In this document: piece after piece, positions 38,961 through 45,832 of the stretch
Layout: each line of letters opens with the position of its first letter
How positions within the stretch are numbered: the stretch's first letter is position 1
Virus record (IMG/VR): IMGVR_UViG_3300049733_000161
Coordinates: 1-45,832 of that record
DNA from: a virus
DNA: 45,832 bases
Strand: one strand, 5' to 3'
Made by a program: the position numbers and the translations under genes
Notes under the pieces: generated by a model
Database searches by the model: none
Seen by the model: only the letters and a program-made list of their open reading frames with translations
Told to the model about the DNA's origin: nothing

Positions 38961-40177
38961 AGCTCTCCTACAACGACGAATCACACGCCTACTGGCTCGA
39001 CGGCAAGCGCCTCACCAGCGTCACCAGCGTCGCCAAGATCCCCGACAACCGCTGGAACCTCGAACGCTGGAACGAGCGCATGGTCGCCATCGGCGTCACC
39101 CTCGACCAGACGTTGAGGGAGACGATCGCCGCCCACTACGACGACAAGGACAAGCTCGACGCCTGCTGCGAGGACGCCAAGAAGCTGGCGAAGGCCCACG
39201 AAGGACGGGACCGGGGAACCAACGTCCACCGCATCACGGAGCGGGCTGACCTCGGTCAGTACGTCATCCCAACCCCGCTCTCCGAGGGCATCCTCGCCGA
39301 CTACCAGACGGTGCTCGACATCGTCGGGCTCGAGGTCATCCCCGACTTCGTCGAACGGATCGTCGTCTACCCGGACGAGGGCGTCGCCGGACGGTTCGAC
39401 AACCTGATGTGGTGGACCCGTCCCGACGGGACCAAGGTTCTCGTCTGCGTCGACAAGAAGGGCGGCGAGTCGGTCATCCGCTACCCGCACTCGCCGGCCA
39501 TCCAGATCGCCCTCTACGTCAACGCACCGCTCATCGCCGGGCCCATCGGGCGCAGCGGACGGACCACAACGTTCGAGCCGCTACCGGCCGAGCTCGACCG
39601 GGAGACCGGGATCATCCTCCACCTGCCCGAGGTGGGCCAGCCCTGCGCGGTGGCAATCGACATCGCCGCCGGCTGGGAGATCGCTCGCACCGTCTGCCTG
39701 CCCACCCTGCGCTGGCGCAAGCGTGACGACCTCGTCCGCCCGCTCGCCGCTCCAGCGAAGGCGCCCGAGGCCTTCCTCGTCGACGAAGGCCGACCGCTGA
39801 CCGACGCCCGGATGGCCGAGCTCAAGGCGCTGTACGAGACACTCGACAAAGAGCGCGCCGTGGTCGATGCCTGGCTCGCCGAGAGCCGCACCGTGGGCCG
39901 GTGCTGGGCAGTGCGGGGCACCGACGGGCACCCGAGCGAACGCCGCTACTGGATTGCCAGGGCGGCGATGACGTGGGCGTTCGAGCCCGAGCACAACGTG
40001 CGCATCGGCATCGGGCTCGCCATGAACCTCTCCGACGACGTCCAGGGCACCACCGGGGCGGCGCTCGGATCGCTCACCATCGCCGAGGCAGAGCGGCTCT
40101 ACCAGCTCGCCTCGGAACTGACCTTCCACCCCGACGGATCCGTCGAGGTGGCAGACACGCCGCTACCGGCGGCGTGA
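38957..40177 (+). CDS. RecB/Cas4-like PD-(D/E)XK exonuclease
   Basis: A 406-residue nuclease-like protein. GTNVHRITE (His91), AGRFDNLMWW (Asp148) and LVCVDKKGG (Asp166, Lys168) form the RecB-type nuclease triad, and SPAIQIALYVNA is the following helix motif. Probably a recombination exonuclease acting with the downstream SSB-like protein and helicase. The last 130 residues are an extra, uncharacterised helical domain. Confidence 0.82.
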   Translation: MKLSYNDESHAYWLDGKRLTSVTSVAKIPDNRWNLERWNERMVAIGVTLDQTLRETIAAHYDDKDKLDACCEDAKKLAKAHEGRDRGTNVHRITERADLGQYVIPTPLSEGILADYQTVLDIVGLEVIPDFVERIVVYPDEGVAGRFDNLMWWTRPDGTKVLVCVDKKGGESVIRYPHSPAIQIALYVNAPLIAGPIGRSGRTTTFEPLPAELDRETGIILHLPEVGQPCAVAIDIAAGWEIARTVCLPTLRWRKRDDLVRPLAAPAKAPEAFLVDEGRPLTDARMAELKALYETLDKERAVVDAWLAESRTVGRCWAVRGTDGHPSERRYWIARAAMTWAFEPEHNVRIGIGLAMNLSDDVQGTTGAALGSLTIAEAERLYQLASELTFHPDGSVEVADTPLPAA

Positions 40178-40208
40178 ACCGACAACTGACAGAAGCGAGG
40201 AGAAGCAA

Positions 40209-40688
40209 ATGGGACTGCTGAGTGGCGGATACCCCGCCTTCGATTTCGGAGAACCCCCCGGACCGATCCTGCAAGGCCAAGTGATCGCCGAGGACGAGAA
40301 GGACGACTGGTACGACGGCAAGCTCGTCACCTGGGAAGACGGAACGGCGAAGAAGGTCTACATCCTGACCGTCGACACCAACCGACCGGAACCCGGACGG
40401 ACCATCGACTCGGAGCTCGGAGACAACGGGCTCATCTCCGTGTGGGTGCGCGGCAACCTCGTCAAGGTCCTCAAGGACGCCGCCCGAGCCGCCGGGGTGC
40501 GAGACATCGTCGGCGCCTACATCAAGGCCCAGCACAACGCGATGGGCGAGAAGCAGCGCGGCAAGAACCCTCCCAAGCTGTACCAGGCCAAGCTCACGCC
40601 CGGCGAGCTGCCCCGCGAGGCAGTAGGCGTGCTGGCTGATAGCACCCAGGACACCGGCGGGTACGCCGAGGACGAAAAGCCGTTCTAA
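40209..40688 (+). CDS. SSB-like single-strand DNA-binding protein
   Basis: A 159-residue protein with an OB-like beta-rich core (GQVIAEDEKDDWYDGKLVTW, KKVYILTVDT, LISVWVRGNLVKVLKDAA) and an acidic C-terminus ending DEKPF, like the DDDIPF tip of SSB proteins that recruits partners. Not a classical SSB by sequence. RBS GAAGCGAGGAGAAG region before ATG 40209. Placed between exonuclease and helicase genes, it fits a replication/recombination role. Confidence 0.65.
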   Translation: MGLLSGGYPAFDFGEPPGPILQGQVIAEDEKDDWYDGKLVTWEDGTAKKVYILTVDTNRPEPGRTIDSELGDNGLISVWVRGNLVKVLKDAARAAGVRDIVGAYIKAQHNAMGEKQRGKNPPKLYQAKLTPGELPREAVGVLADSTQDTGGYAEDEKPF

Positions 40689-40693
40689 CCCTG

Positions 40694-42055
40694 ATGGCGG
40701 CCGCCGAGGTTCACCCCCTCGTCACGTACGGGGAACGATGCCACATGGGCTCCTGCCCCAACGCGCCCACGGGCAGCCTCGGCGGTCGACCTCTCTGCGA
40801 CGAGCACTACACCCTCGCCGCTGGCGTCCTCGGCACCTGCCACGACTGCGACCAACAGGCCGAGATCCTGTTCCACGGCGTGCCGTACTGCGCCTTCCAC
40901 CTCGACCTCGCCACCGGAGACCTGGGGGAATTCATCACCGTCAACGGACAGGGAGACGGCGAAGACCCCGGCCCCATCCCCCCCGAAGTCGACCTCGACG
41001 AAGCCGACGAACTCGACCCATCCCTCTACCCGATCGACCTCGGACCGTGGATGAAGGGAGACGCCACGCAACCCCAACCCACCATCCTCGCCCGCCACGA
41101 CCACCGCCGACTCTTCTACGAACAGGCCGTCAACGGCGTCCACGGCGCCTCTGGCGAAGGCAAAGGATGGGTCGCCGTCTACACCATCGCCGAGCTCGTC
41201 CGCGACCGGCGCACCAGCCTCATCCTCGACTACGAAGACGTCGAAGCATCCTGGGCTGCCCGCATGGTCATGCTCGGCATCACCGCCGACGACGCCGACC
41301 GATATGTCATCTACATCCGCCCACAAGTCAAGATCGGGCCCCGCGGCGTCGATCACCTGAAGGCGATCTGCACTGAACGCGACGTGTGCTTCGTCGTCGT
41401 CGACTCCGTCGGCGAGGTGTTCGGCATCGAAGGCATCGACGAGAACAGCGACGCCGAAGTAGGTCCCTGGTTCCGTCACGTACCCCGCCAGATCGCAGAG
41501 CACGGGCCCGCCGTGCTCGTCGTCGACCACTCCACCAAAGCCCACGACAACCCCCTCTACCCGTCCGGCAGCAAGCGCAAGCGAGCCGCGATCACCGGCG
41601 CCAGCTACCTCGCCGAGGCCACCATCCCGTTCGTCAAGGCCACCGCCGAGAAGGCGGGTGGGGGACGGTTGCGGCTCACCTGCGCCAAGGACCGGCACGG
41701 CAACTACCGCCGTGGTGAGGTCGCCGCGAACCTCGTGATGCAAGCCCCGTTCGAGGACGTCGTCGAACTCAACCTGTGGGCACCGACGAAAGAAGACCAA
41801 GGCGACGGCGACCCGGTCGCCGAGATCTTCGCTCGAGCCGCCATCAAGGCCCTCGCCGGCGTCACCGGAACCGTCTCAGGGAACGCCCTCATCGGACTCA
41901 TCAAGGACCGCGGATCGGCTCAGAAGAAGTGGGGCGGCATCGACCTGGCCGTGTCTGACGGACGGATCAAGGAGACCCCTGGACCCGGCCGGCGGCGCCT
42001 GTTCTCACTCCCCGACCCTGTGGATAACCCTGTGATTCCAGGTGATTCTCAGTGA
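40694..42055 (+). CDS. RecA-fold ATPase/helicase-like replication protein with zinc fingers
   Basis: A 453-residue protein. Two N-terminal zinc fingers (Cys16-Cys21-Cys35-His38 and Cys49-Cys52-Cys66-His69), then an AAA_25/RepA-like ATPase with Walker A GASGEGKG (151-158) and Walker B VCFVVVDSVGE (Asp237), followed by VLVVDHSTKA. Similar proteins are phage helicases or primase-associated ATPases. Its 3' end contains the DnaA box and first iterons of the putative origin, a usual place for a self-replication region. Confidence 0.82.
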   Translation: MAAAEVHPLVTYGERCHMGSCPNAPTGSLGGRPLCDEHYTLAAGVLGTCHDCDQQAEILFHGVPYCAFHLDLATGDLGEFITVNGQGDGEDPGPIPPEVDLDEADELDPSLYPIDLGPWMKGDATQPQPTILARHDHRRLFYEQAVNGVHGASGEGKGWVAVYTIAELVRDRRTSLILDYEDVEASWAARMVMLGITADDADRYVIYIRPQVKIGPRGVDHLKAICTERDVCFVVVDSVGEVFGIEGIDENSDAEVGPWFRHVPRQIAEHGPAVLVVDHSTKAHDNPLYPSGSKRKRAAITGASYLAEATIPFVKATAEKAGGGRLRLTCAKDRHGNYRRGEVAANLVMQAPFEDVVELNLWAPTKEDQGDGDPVAEIFARAAIKALAGVTGTVSGNALIGLIKDRGSAQKKWGGIDLAVSDGRIKETPGPGRRRLFSLPDPVDNPVIPGDSQ

Positions 42056-42183
42056 TTCTGGAATCAGGCATTCCGATGTGGTCTCCAAGTGATTCCGTGA
42101 TTCCCCCCTTAGGGGAATCACTCACTGGAACCACTCGGAGCACCCCAACCCGACCCACTCAAGGCAGGAAGCCCCAGAATCAC
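42019..42183 (+). other. Putative replication origin with DnaA box and iterons
   Basis: TGTGGATAA (42019-42027) is a perfect DnaA box on the minus strand. GTGATTC occurs at 42032, 42042 and 42052 (exactly 10 bases apart), then at 42089 and 42097; the inverted form GAATCAC occurs at 42115 and 42177, with a partial GAATCA at 42061. GTGATTCCCC-CCTTA-GGGGAATCAC (42097-42121) is a perfect hairpin. Iterons phased to one helical turn plus a DnaA box strongly suggest an origin, overlapping the end of the helicase gene. Confidence 0.72.
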
Positions 42184-42291
42184 TTGAAGGCACCCGCCGA
42201 CATGGACGCCCGGCCCCGACCGGAGAACCCGACCAGGGAACCCCACCGAGGCCGGACGCAGACAAAGCAAACCACAAGGAGAACCCGACCA
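42056..42291. other. Origin-associated gap
   Basis: No supported gene; an open frame that crosses it in register with the next gene is read only from ATG 42292. The left half is the iteron cluster described separately. The right half (42184-42274) holds no repeat or promoter that I can support, and the RBS AAGGAG near 42275-42280 serves the next gene. Confidence 0.55.
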
Positions 42292-42546
42292 ATGACCCCA
42301 GTCACCATCACCGGCCAGTACGGCGACGACACGTTCGTCGGCGTCCTCGAGAACGGCGCCCGTGTCCGCGTCGCCGGCAACGGCACGTCCGCCCATCTCA
42401 CTGCCATCGTCGATGCCATCGTCGACGGTCCGAAGGTCCCCAAGGGCCAGCCGCAGCCGCAGAAGGCAGACGTCGAGCTCATCCTGTACGTCGACAACGA
42501 GGATGACATCACGGTCCTCCGGACCACCGGGAAGGGCCGCAAGTAG
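42292..42546 (+). CDS. Hypothetical protein after the origin (84 residues)
   Basis: ATG 42292 follows AAGGAG by about 10 bases. Beta-rich (TPVTITGQYGDDTFVGVLEN, VRVAGNGTSAHL) with a C-terminal LILYVDNEDDITVLRTTGKG. An upstream ATG at 42202 is in frame but would add a basic, low-complexity leader. No family recognised. Confidence 0.6.
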   Translation: MTPVTITGQYGDDTFVGVLENGARVRVAGNGTSAHLTAIVDAIVDGPKVPKGQPQPQKADVELILYVDNEDDITVLRTTGKGRK

Positions 42547-44106
42547 GTGACCCAGACCACCCGACGCCGCTCGGCGACCAACGCCACCACCACACAAACC
42601 GACGGCCACCTCTGGCTGTCGGCCCGGTGGCACCGCCGAGCGGCACGGGCCCGATGGCTCCACCGCCACATCACCCGACCCATCATCGACGCCTGGTGGC
42701 GATGGCGAGACGAAACCGCCGCCGTCACCATCGCCCTCGCCACCGCAGCCATCGGAGAACCGGTCGCAGCTCTCGTCGCCGCCCCCGGACTCGGCGCCCT
42801 TGGCGAAACCGTCCTCGGCGAATCCGCCCAACGCCACCGCCGCGTCCGCCCCTACCGTCGCCCCTTCACCGACATCTGCACGGCCAACAACGCCCTGCCC
42901 GCCCCTCGAATCGCCTATGCCCGAGAAGTCCACGCCCCTGACGGCACCCATACCGCCACCATCCTCGACGGTCACCTCCACCGCGGCGACTCGATCCGCC
43001 GCTTTCACGACCTCACCCAAGCGTTCGCCGACGCCTGGCCCGCCCTCACCTGCGAACTACGCCAGCTCGGCCCCGGCAAGTACCGATGGGAGTTCCGTCA
43101 TGCGTCGATGCTCGACCGCGATCTCGTCTTCGACCCGACGCTGGCGGCGACTGTTGACGCCATCCCACTCGGCCAGGATCGTGACGGCGTCCACGAAACG
43201 CTCGACCTCCGGGAAGCCGCGGCTCTGTTCGCTGGGCAACGTGGCGGCGGCAAGTCGACGTCTCTGCGATCGGTCCTCGCCTACCTGATCCCCCTCGTCT
43301 ACCGCAGCGACATCGACCTGCACCTCCTCGACCCCGAACCCGACGGCATCAACGCCATCGACTTCAAACCGTGGGCAGCCACGTTCGCTACCGGCATTCC
43401 CGACGTCCTCGCCGCTCTACGCGACCTGCACCTGCAATCCCAGATCCGTCAACCCCACCCCGGCGACCCGCTGCAAGTCATCGTCTGCGACGAGTTCGGA
43501 CGGCTCGTCACCAACCAGGACAAGAAGCAACGAGACACCGCCCACCACCTCCTCACCGAGCTCATATCGATCGGCCGCAAGCGTGGCTACCCGATGCTTC
43601 TCGCCACTCAGGACGTCCACCGCGACGTCATGCCGTCCCGGTTCATCTCCCAGATCACCCACAGCCTCGTGTTCGCCTCGAGGACGATCGTCGACGCCCA
43701 GGTAGCCGCCGGGCCCGGCATCACCTCCCCCGCAGCCATCCCCTACGGCCAACCCGGACGTGCCGTCCTCGTCGAAGGGTCACGGGAACGGGAGATCCGC
43801 TGCTACCGGCTTCTCGACCTGTCCATGTTGGACAGATACCCCATTCCCCCTGGAATGTCCGACCCGACCCCACAAAGGACCCCAGCCCTCAAAATCGTGT
43901 CCAACCGGACACCCGCTGATCGACTGGCGTCGATCGACGCGATGGGGAGGTCCACTCCTAAGGGGCTGTCGAAACGCGAGGTCGCGGACAGGTTCGGGGT
44001 GTCGGAGAGGACGGTCGCCAGGGACTTCGATGAGCTCGGGTTCGTGAAGGTGAACGGCAGGCATGTGCATCCGGTGCATCTGCGGGCGGAGGTGGCAGCC
44101 AGGTGA
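42547..44106 (+). CDS. FtsK/SpoIIIE-like DNA translocase with C-terminal winged helix
   Basis: A 519-residue protein. After a basic N-terminus and a hydrophobic stretch (TIALATAAIGEPVAALVAAP, about 61-80) comes an ATPase with Walker A AGQRGGGKST (229-238) and Walker B VIVCDEFGRL (Asp315, Glu316), of the FtsK/HerA type. The C-terminus carries a helix-turn-helix (SKREVADRFGVSERTVARDF, about 473-492). Such proteins occur in actinobacterial conjugative elements and some phages. Next to the origin, it may move or partition DNA; whether it is a plasmid-type Tra protein or a replication factor is open. Confidence 0.78.
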   Translation: MTQTTRRRSATNATTTQTDGHLWLSARWHRRAARARWLHRHITRPIIDAWWRWRDETAAVTIALATAAIGEPVAALVAAPGLGALGETVLGESAQRHRRVRPYRRPFTDICTANNALPAPRIAYAREVHAPDGTHTATILDGHLHRGDSIRRFHDLTQAFADAWPALTCELRQLGPGKYRWEFRHASMLDRDLVFDPTLAATVDAIPLGQDRDGVHETLDLREAAALFAGQRGGGKSTSLRSVLAYLIPLVYRSDIDLHLLDPEPDGINAIDFKPWAATFATGIPDVLAALRDLHLQSQIRQPHPGDPLQVIVCDEFGRLVTNQDKKQRDTAHHLLTELISIGRKRGYPMLLATQDVHRDVMPSRFISQITHSLVFASRTIVDAQVAAGPGITSPAAIPYGQPGRAVLVEGSREREIRCYRLLDLSMLDRYPIPPGMSDPTPQRTPALKIVSNRTPADRLASIDAMGRSTPKGLSKREVADRFGVSERTVARDFDELGFVKVNGRHVHPVHLRAEVAAR

Positions 44107-44222
44107 CTGCGCTCGCTGTCGTGCTGTTCGTAGCCGCGTTCGTGTTGGCGGCTCCGTGGTGGTGGCTGGCGGCCGCCGGATGGGCCGCTATCTGTCTCTA
44201 CCGGATCGGCGGTGGCGAGTGA
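44103..44222 (+). CDS. Small membrane protein (39 residues)
   Basis: GTG 44103 in a GTGA overlap. Two short hydrophobic stretches (ALAVVLFVAAFVLAAPWWW, LAAAGWAAICLY). Coupled to the FtsK-like gene before and, by GTGA, to the HNH gene after. Confidence 0.55.
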   Translation: MTALAVVLFVAAFVLAAPWWWLAAAGWAAICLYRIGGGE

Positions 44223-44641
44223 TCCGCTATCTGCCCCTGATTGCCCTCTATTTCGTCGTCTGCTGGCTGCTGTGGCGGATCTACACCGTGCACCGTCCGA
44301 AAAAGCGCAGACGGGGCTACGGGCCGGCCTGGGATCGGCGCCGCGCCGCGTTCTACCGGACCCATCCGAAGGTGTGTCACGCCTGCGGTACCGGCGACGG
44401 CGTCCATCTGCATCACATCGTGTTGGCGTTCACTCGCTACCCGATCGGCGACGAACCGGATCACGAGCTGGTCCCGTTGTGTGAGGAGCATCACGAGCAG
44501 GTGCATCGGTGGCATCGCCGGATCCGGTGTGTGCAGCCGTGGCGGTGGAAGGACACACGCACGGCTACCGGCCTGTTGATTCGGTGGGGTCGGATGCGGT
44601 GGTCGTGGATTCGTGATGTGCCGTTGCGGGAGGTGGCGTGA
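44219..44641 (+). CDS. HNH-like nuclease with N-terminal membrane anchor
   Basis: A 140-residue protein. A hydrophobic N-terminus (YLPLIALYFVVCWLLWRIY, residues 4-22) is followed by a basic stretch and an HNH-type zinc domain: CHACGTGDGVHLHHIVLAF (Cys53, Cys56, His65/66) and ELVPLCEEHHEQVHRW (Cys88, His91/92). HNH proteins near terminases aid packaging, but a membrane-anchored HNH is unusual. The start is the GTG in a GTGA overlap; a later start is not evident because the first in-frame residues are the helix itself. Confidence 0.72.
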   Translation: MIRYLPLIALYFVVCWLLWRIYTVHRPKKRRRGYGPAWDRRRAAFYRTHPKVCHACGTGDGVHLHHIVLAFTRYPIGDEPDHELVPLCEEHHEQVHRWHRRIRCVQPWRWKDTRTATGLLIRWGRMRWSWIRDVPLREVA

Positions 44642-44703
44642 TGCGGCGTCGGTCGTGGCGTCGCTATGTCGGGCTTGTGCCCGTGTACCCGTGGATGACC
44701 TGA
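44641..44703 (+). CDS. Doubtful 20-residue ORF
   Basis: ATG 44641 (TGATG overlap) to TGA 44703: MRRRSWRRYVGLVPVYPWMT. Very basic; supported only by coupling. Confidence 0.3.
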   Translation: MRRRSWRRYVGLVPVYPWMT

Positions 44704-44736
44704 CTCTTCTGGCGGACCCTCTGCTGAAAGGACCTC

Positions 44737-45222
44737 ATGCGAACGGCGGACGAAGCGAGAGAGCTCACCGACCAGATCCGAGTGATGGCTAACAGCATCT
44801 TCGGTGAGACGTCGACGGTCGGTGCCGAGCTCGACGAGTGTGCGAAGGACGGGTACACCCGGCTGCAGTCAGGCGAGAAGGTGACCACCTCCGGTGTGTC
44901 GGATCCGACGTACGCGTTGGTGATGGCACCGGACGAAGCGTCCGATGACCGGGCGTCGTATCTGGATGCGTTGCGGACGGCCCGCAAGTACCTCGGTGTG
45001 GCTGAGACGTACAGCGGGAAGTGGCGGCGGATCGCTCAACGCCGTCCTCGCCAGTCGGTGGTGGCCGGCCTGCGGTTCGAGTGCTGCAACATGCATGGCT
45101 GTCCTGACTCGGCGATGGCGGAGAACGGCAGGGACGGCAGGTGCTACACGTGCTACCGGTATCGCAAGCGCAACGGTGGCCGGGATCGGCGGGGCAGGTA
45201 CGACAAGGAGCAGGTGGCGTGA
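44737..45222 (+). CDS. Zinc-finger hypothetical protein before the genome end
   Basis: A 161-residue protein with RBS GAAAGGAC. The N-terminal part is helical (ADEARELTDQIRVMANSIFG); the C-terminus has CCNMHGCPDSAMAE and GRCYTCYRYRKRNGGRDRRG, a cysteine/basic zinc finger seen in several actinophage end-of-genome proteins. It occupies roughly the place of a small terminase but has no terminase-like helix-turn-helix that I can see. Confidence 0.65.
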   Translation: MRTADEARELTDQIRVMANSIFGETSTVGAELDECAKDGYTRLQSGEKVTTSGVSDPTYALVMAPDEASDDRASYLDALRTARKYLGVAETYSGKWRRIAQRRPRQSVVAGLRFECCNMHGCPDSAMAENGRDGRCYTCYRYRKRNGGRDRRGRYDKEQVA

Positions 45223-45347
45223 GAATTGTCCCGAACCGTGGTGCCGATGTCCCGACCTGTCATGCAGCGTGGATGCTTGCAAACGCAACAGGCTCGGCGT
45301 GTAGAGTGCTACCACTCCAGCCGTCCGCCCCAGTGAGGGAGCGTTGA
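45219..45347 (+). CDS. Doubtful 42-residue ORF
   Basis: GTG 45219 (GTGA overlap), with AAGGAG 9 bases upstream, to TGA 45347. MRIVPNRGADVPTCHAAWML and a Cys-containing remainder. Alternatively this stretch is a leader: TTGCAA (45277-45282) and TAGAGT (45302-45307), 19 bases apart, could be a weak promoter for the HNH gene. Low confidence either way. Confidence 0.35.
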   Translation: MRIVPNRGADVPTCHAAWMLANATGSACRVLPLQPSAPVRER

Positions 45348-45380
45348 TGGCGGGGCGATCATGAACCGGCAGTATCCCTG

Positions 45381-45743
45381 ATGCCGTACCGCACCTGCCT
45401 CGAGCCTGGCTGTCCGCAGCTCACACTCAAGACTCGCTGCGTCGAGCATGAACGGTTGCGGCAGCAGGTGAGGAACCGGGGACGTACGGGGTATCAGGGT
45501 GGCTACCCCCGTGAGCGTGCCGCCATCCTCACCCGTTGGCGTGCCGCCTACGGCGACTGGTGTCCAGGGTTGGACGCGGCCGAGCTGTCGGATCGACCCG
45601 ACCTGCACCGCCCGGCTCATCCCTCCCTCGACCTGACGGTGCAGCATCGTGCCGATGGTTCGCTCTCTGTTCTCTGTCGTTCGTGCAACTCCACAGTCGG
45701 TGCGGTCGCACCGGTCCACCCGCACGGCCCGACGGTGGCGTGA
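45381..45743 (+). CDS. HNH endonuclease
   Basis: A 120-residue protein with CLEPGCPQ...RCVEHE at the start and the HNH core LTVQHRADGSLSVLCRSCNS at the end. HNH genes lie directly upstream of the terminases in many tailed phages, where they help cut DNA at the packaging end. Consistent with being next to the genome end, and, if the molecule is circular in the cell, next to terL. Two mini-ORFs (5 and 6 codons) overlap head-to-tail immediately upstream (45346-45381). Confidence 0.82.
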   Translation: MPYRTCLEPGCPQLTLKTRCVEHERLRQQVRNRGRTGYQGGYPRERAAILTRWRAAYGDWCPGLDAAELSDRPDLHRPAHPSLDLTVQHRADGSLSVLCRSCNSTVGAVAPVHPHGPTVA

Positions 45744-45832
45744 CTGGTTGCAGAATCAACTGACGCGTTGGACGCGTCGGTGGTGGTGGGGGGAGTGGGG
45801 GCGCGACGTGAACGCGATGCCCCGAGCAGTAC
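45744..45832. other. Non-coding genome end, candidate cos/pac region
   Basis: GACGCGT-TGG-ACGCGTC (45762-45778) is a perfect 7-bp hairpin, followed by a G-rich strand (four or more G runs, about 45780-45800). No gene is readable here or, if the ends join, across to base 41: the only frame opening near the end stops after a few codons in the joined sequence. Position between HNH and terL fits a packaging site. Confidence 0.45.

Noticed and set aside
44737-45222. Small terminase assignment for this gene
   Set aside because: No terminase-type helix-turn-helix or oligomerisation pattern; the C-terminus is a zinc finger. Left as unknown.

Overview
This window reads as a complete, or nearly complete, genome of a temperate, long non-contractile-tailed (siphovirus-type) phage of a high-GC actinobacterium. 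It begins 41 bases before the large terminase gene and ends in a non-coding hairpin/G-rich stretch just after an HNH gene, which is how many actinobacteriophage genomes open and close. Evidence for an actinobacterial host: uniformly GC-rich coding sequence, a WhiB-type four-cysteine regulator, a protein with an LPATG cell-wall sorting signal, dense GTGA/ATGA/TGATG gene overlaps, and several promoters that place the transcription start at or next to the start codon (leaderless mRNA). The host genus cannot be told from the sequence.

Layout. 1-9.8 kb: terminase, portal, protease, HK97-type major capsid protein, then a block of sugar-modifying genes (two glycosyltransferases, an NAD-dependent sugar epimerase/dehydratase, a methyltransferase) inserted before the head-tail connector. 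9.8-20 kb: tail terminator, a third (CgeB-like) glycosyltransferase, tail tube, tail-assembly chaperones with an in-frame -1 slippery heptamer, tape measure, tail hub and tip proteins, and an amidase endolysin. 20-28.3 kb: a DNA methyltransferase, a string of very small membrane proteins (holin candidates), and a 1309-residue repeat-rich fibre with a glycoside-hydrolase-like core. This late block ends in a strong terminator at 28508-28538. 28.6-29.4 kb: a short leaderless operon. 29.4-31.6 kb: attP, which carries the 3' half of a tRNA (anticodon loop reads CGC, i.e. Ala), followed by a terminator, an unknown gene and a tyrosine integrase. 31.8-32.5 kb: divergent repressor and Cro-like genes around shared operators. 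32.5-40.7 kb: a long translationally coupled early operon (excisionase-like protein, two DNA methyltransferases, Gp37/Gp68 protein, lipoprotein, LPXTG protein, RuvC-like resolvase, WhiB, RecB/Cas4-like nuclease, SSB-like protein). 40.7-44.6 kb: a RecA-fold helicase-like ATPase, a putative origin with a DnaA box and seven or more GTGATTC iterons, and an FtsK-like ATPase with a winged helix. 44.7-45.8 kb: zinc-finger and HNH genes leading to the genome end.

The window holds several things worth attention: a virion-glycosylation cassette spread through the structural operon; four small minus-strand genes, each placed tail-to-tail with a plus-strand gene and each with a -10-like hexamer 6-7 bases before its start; an iteron-type origin; a branched RNA-like inverted-repeat element at 10362-10466; and an early-operon surface module (lipoprotein plus LPXTG protein) that could alter the lysogen's envelope. 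All functional calls are from reading sequence and motifs; no database search was run.
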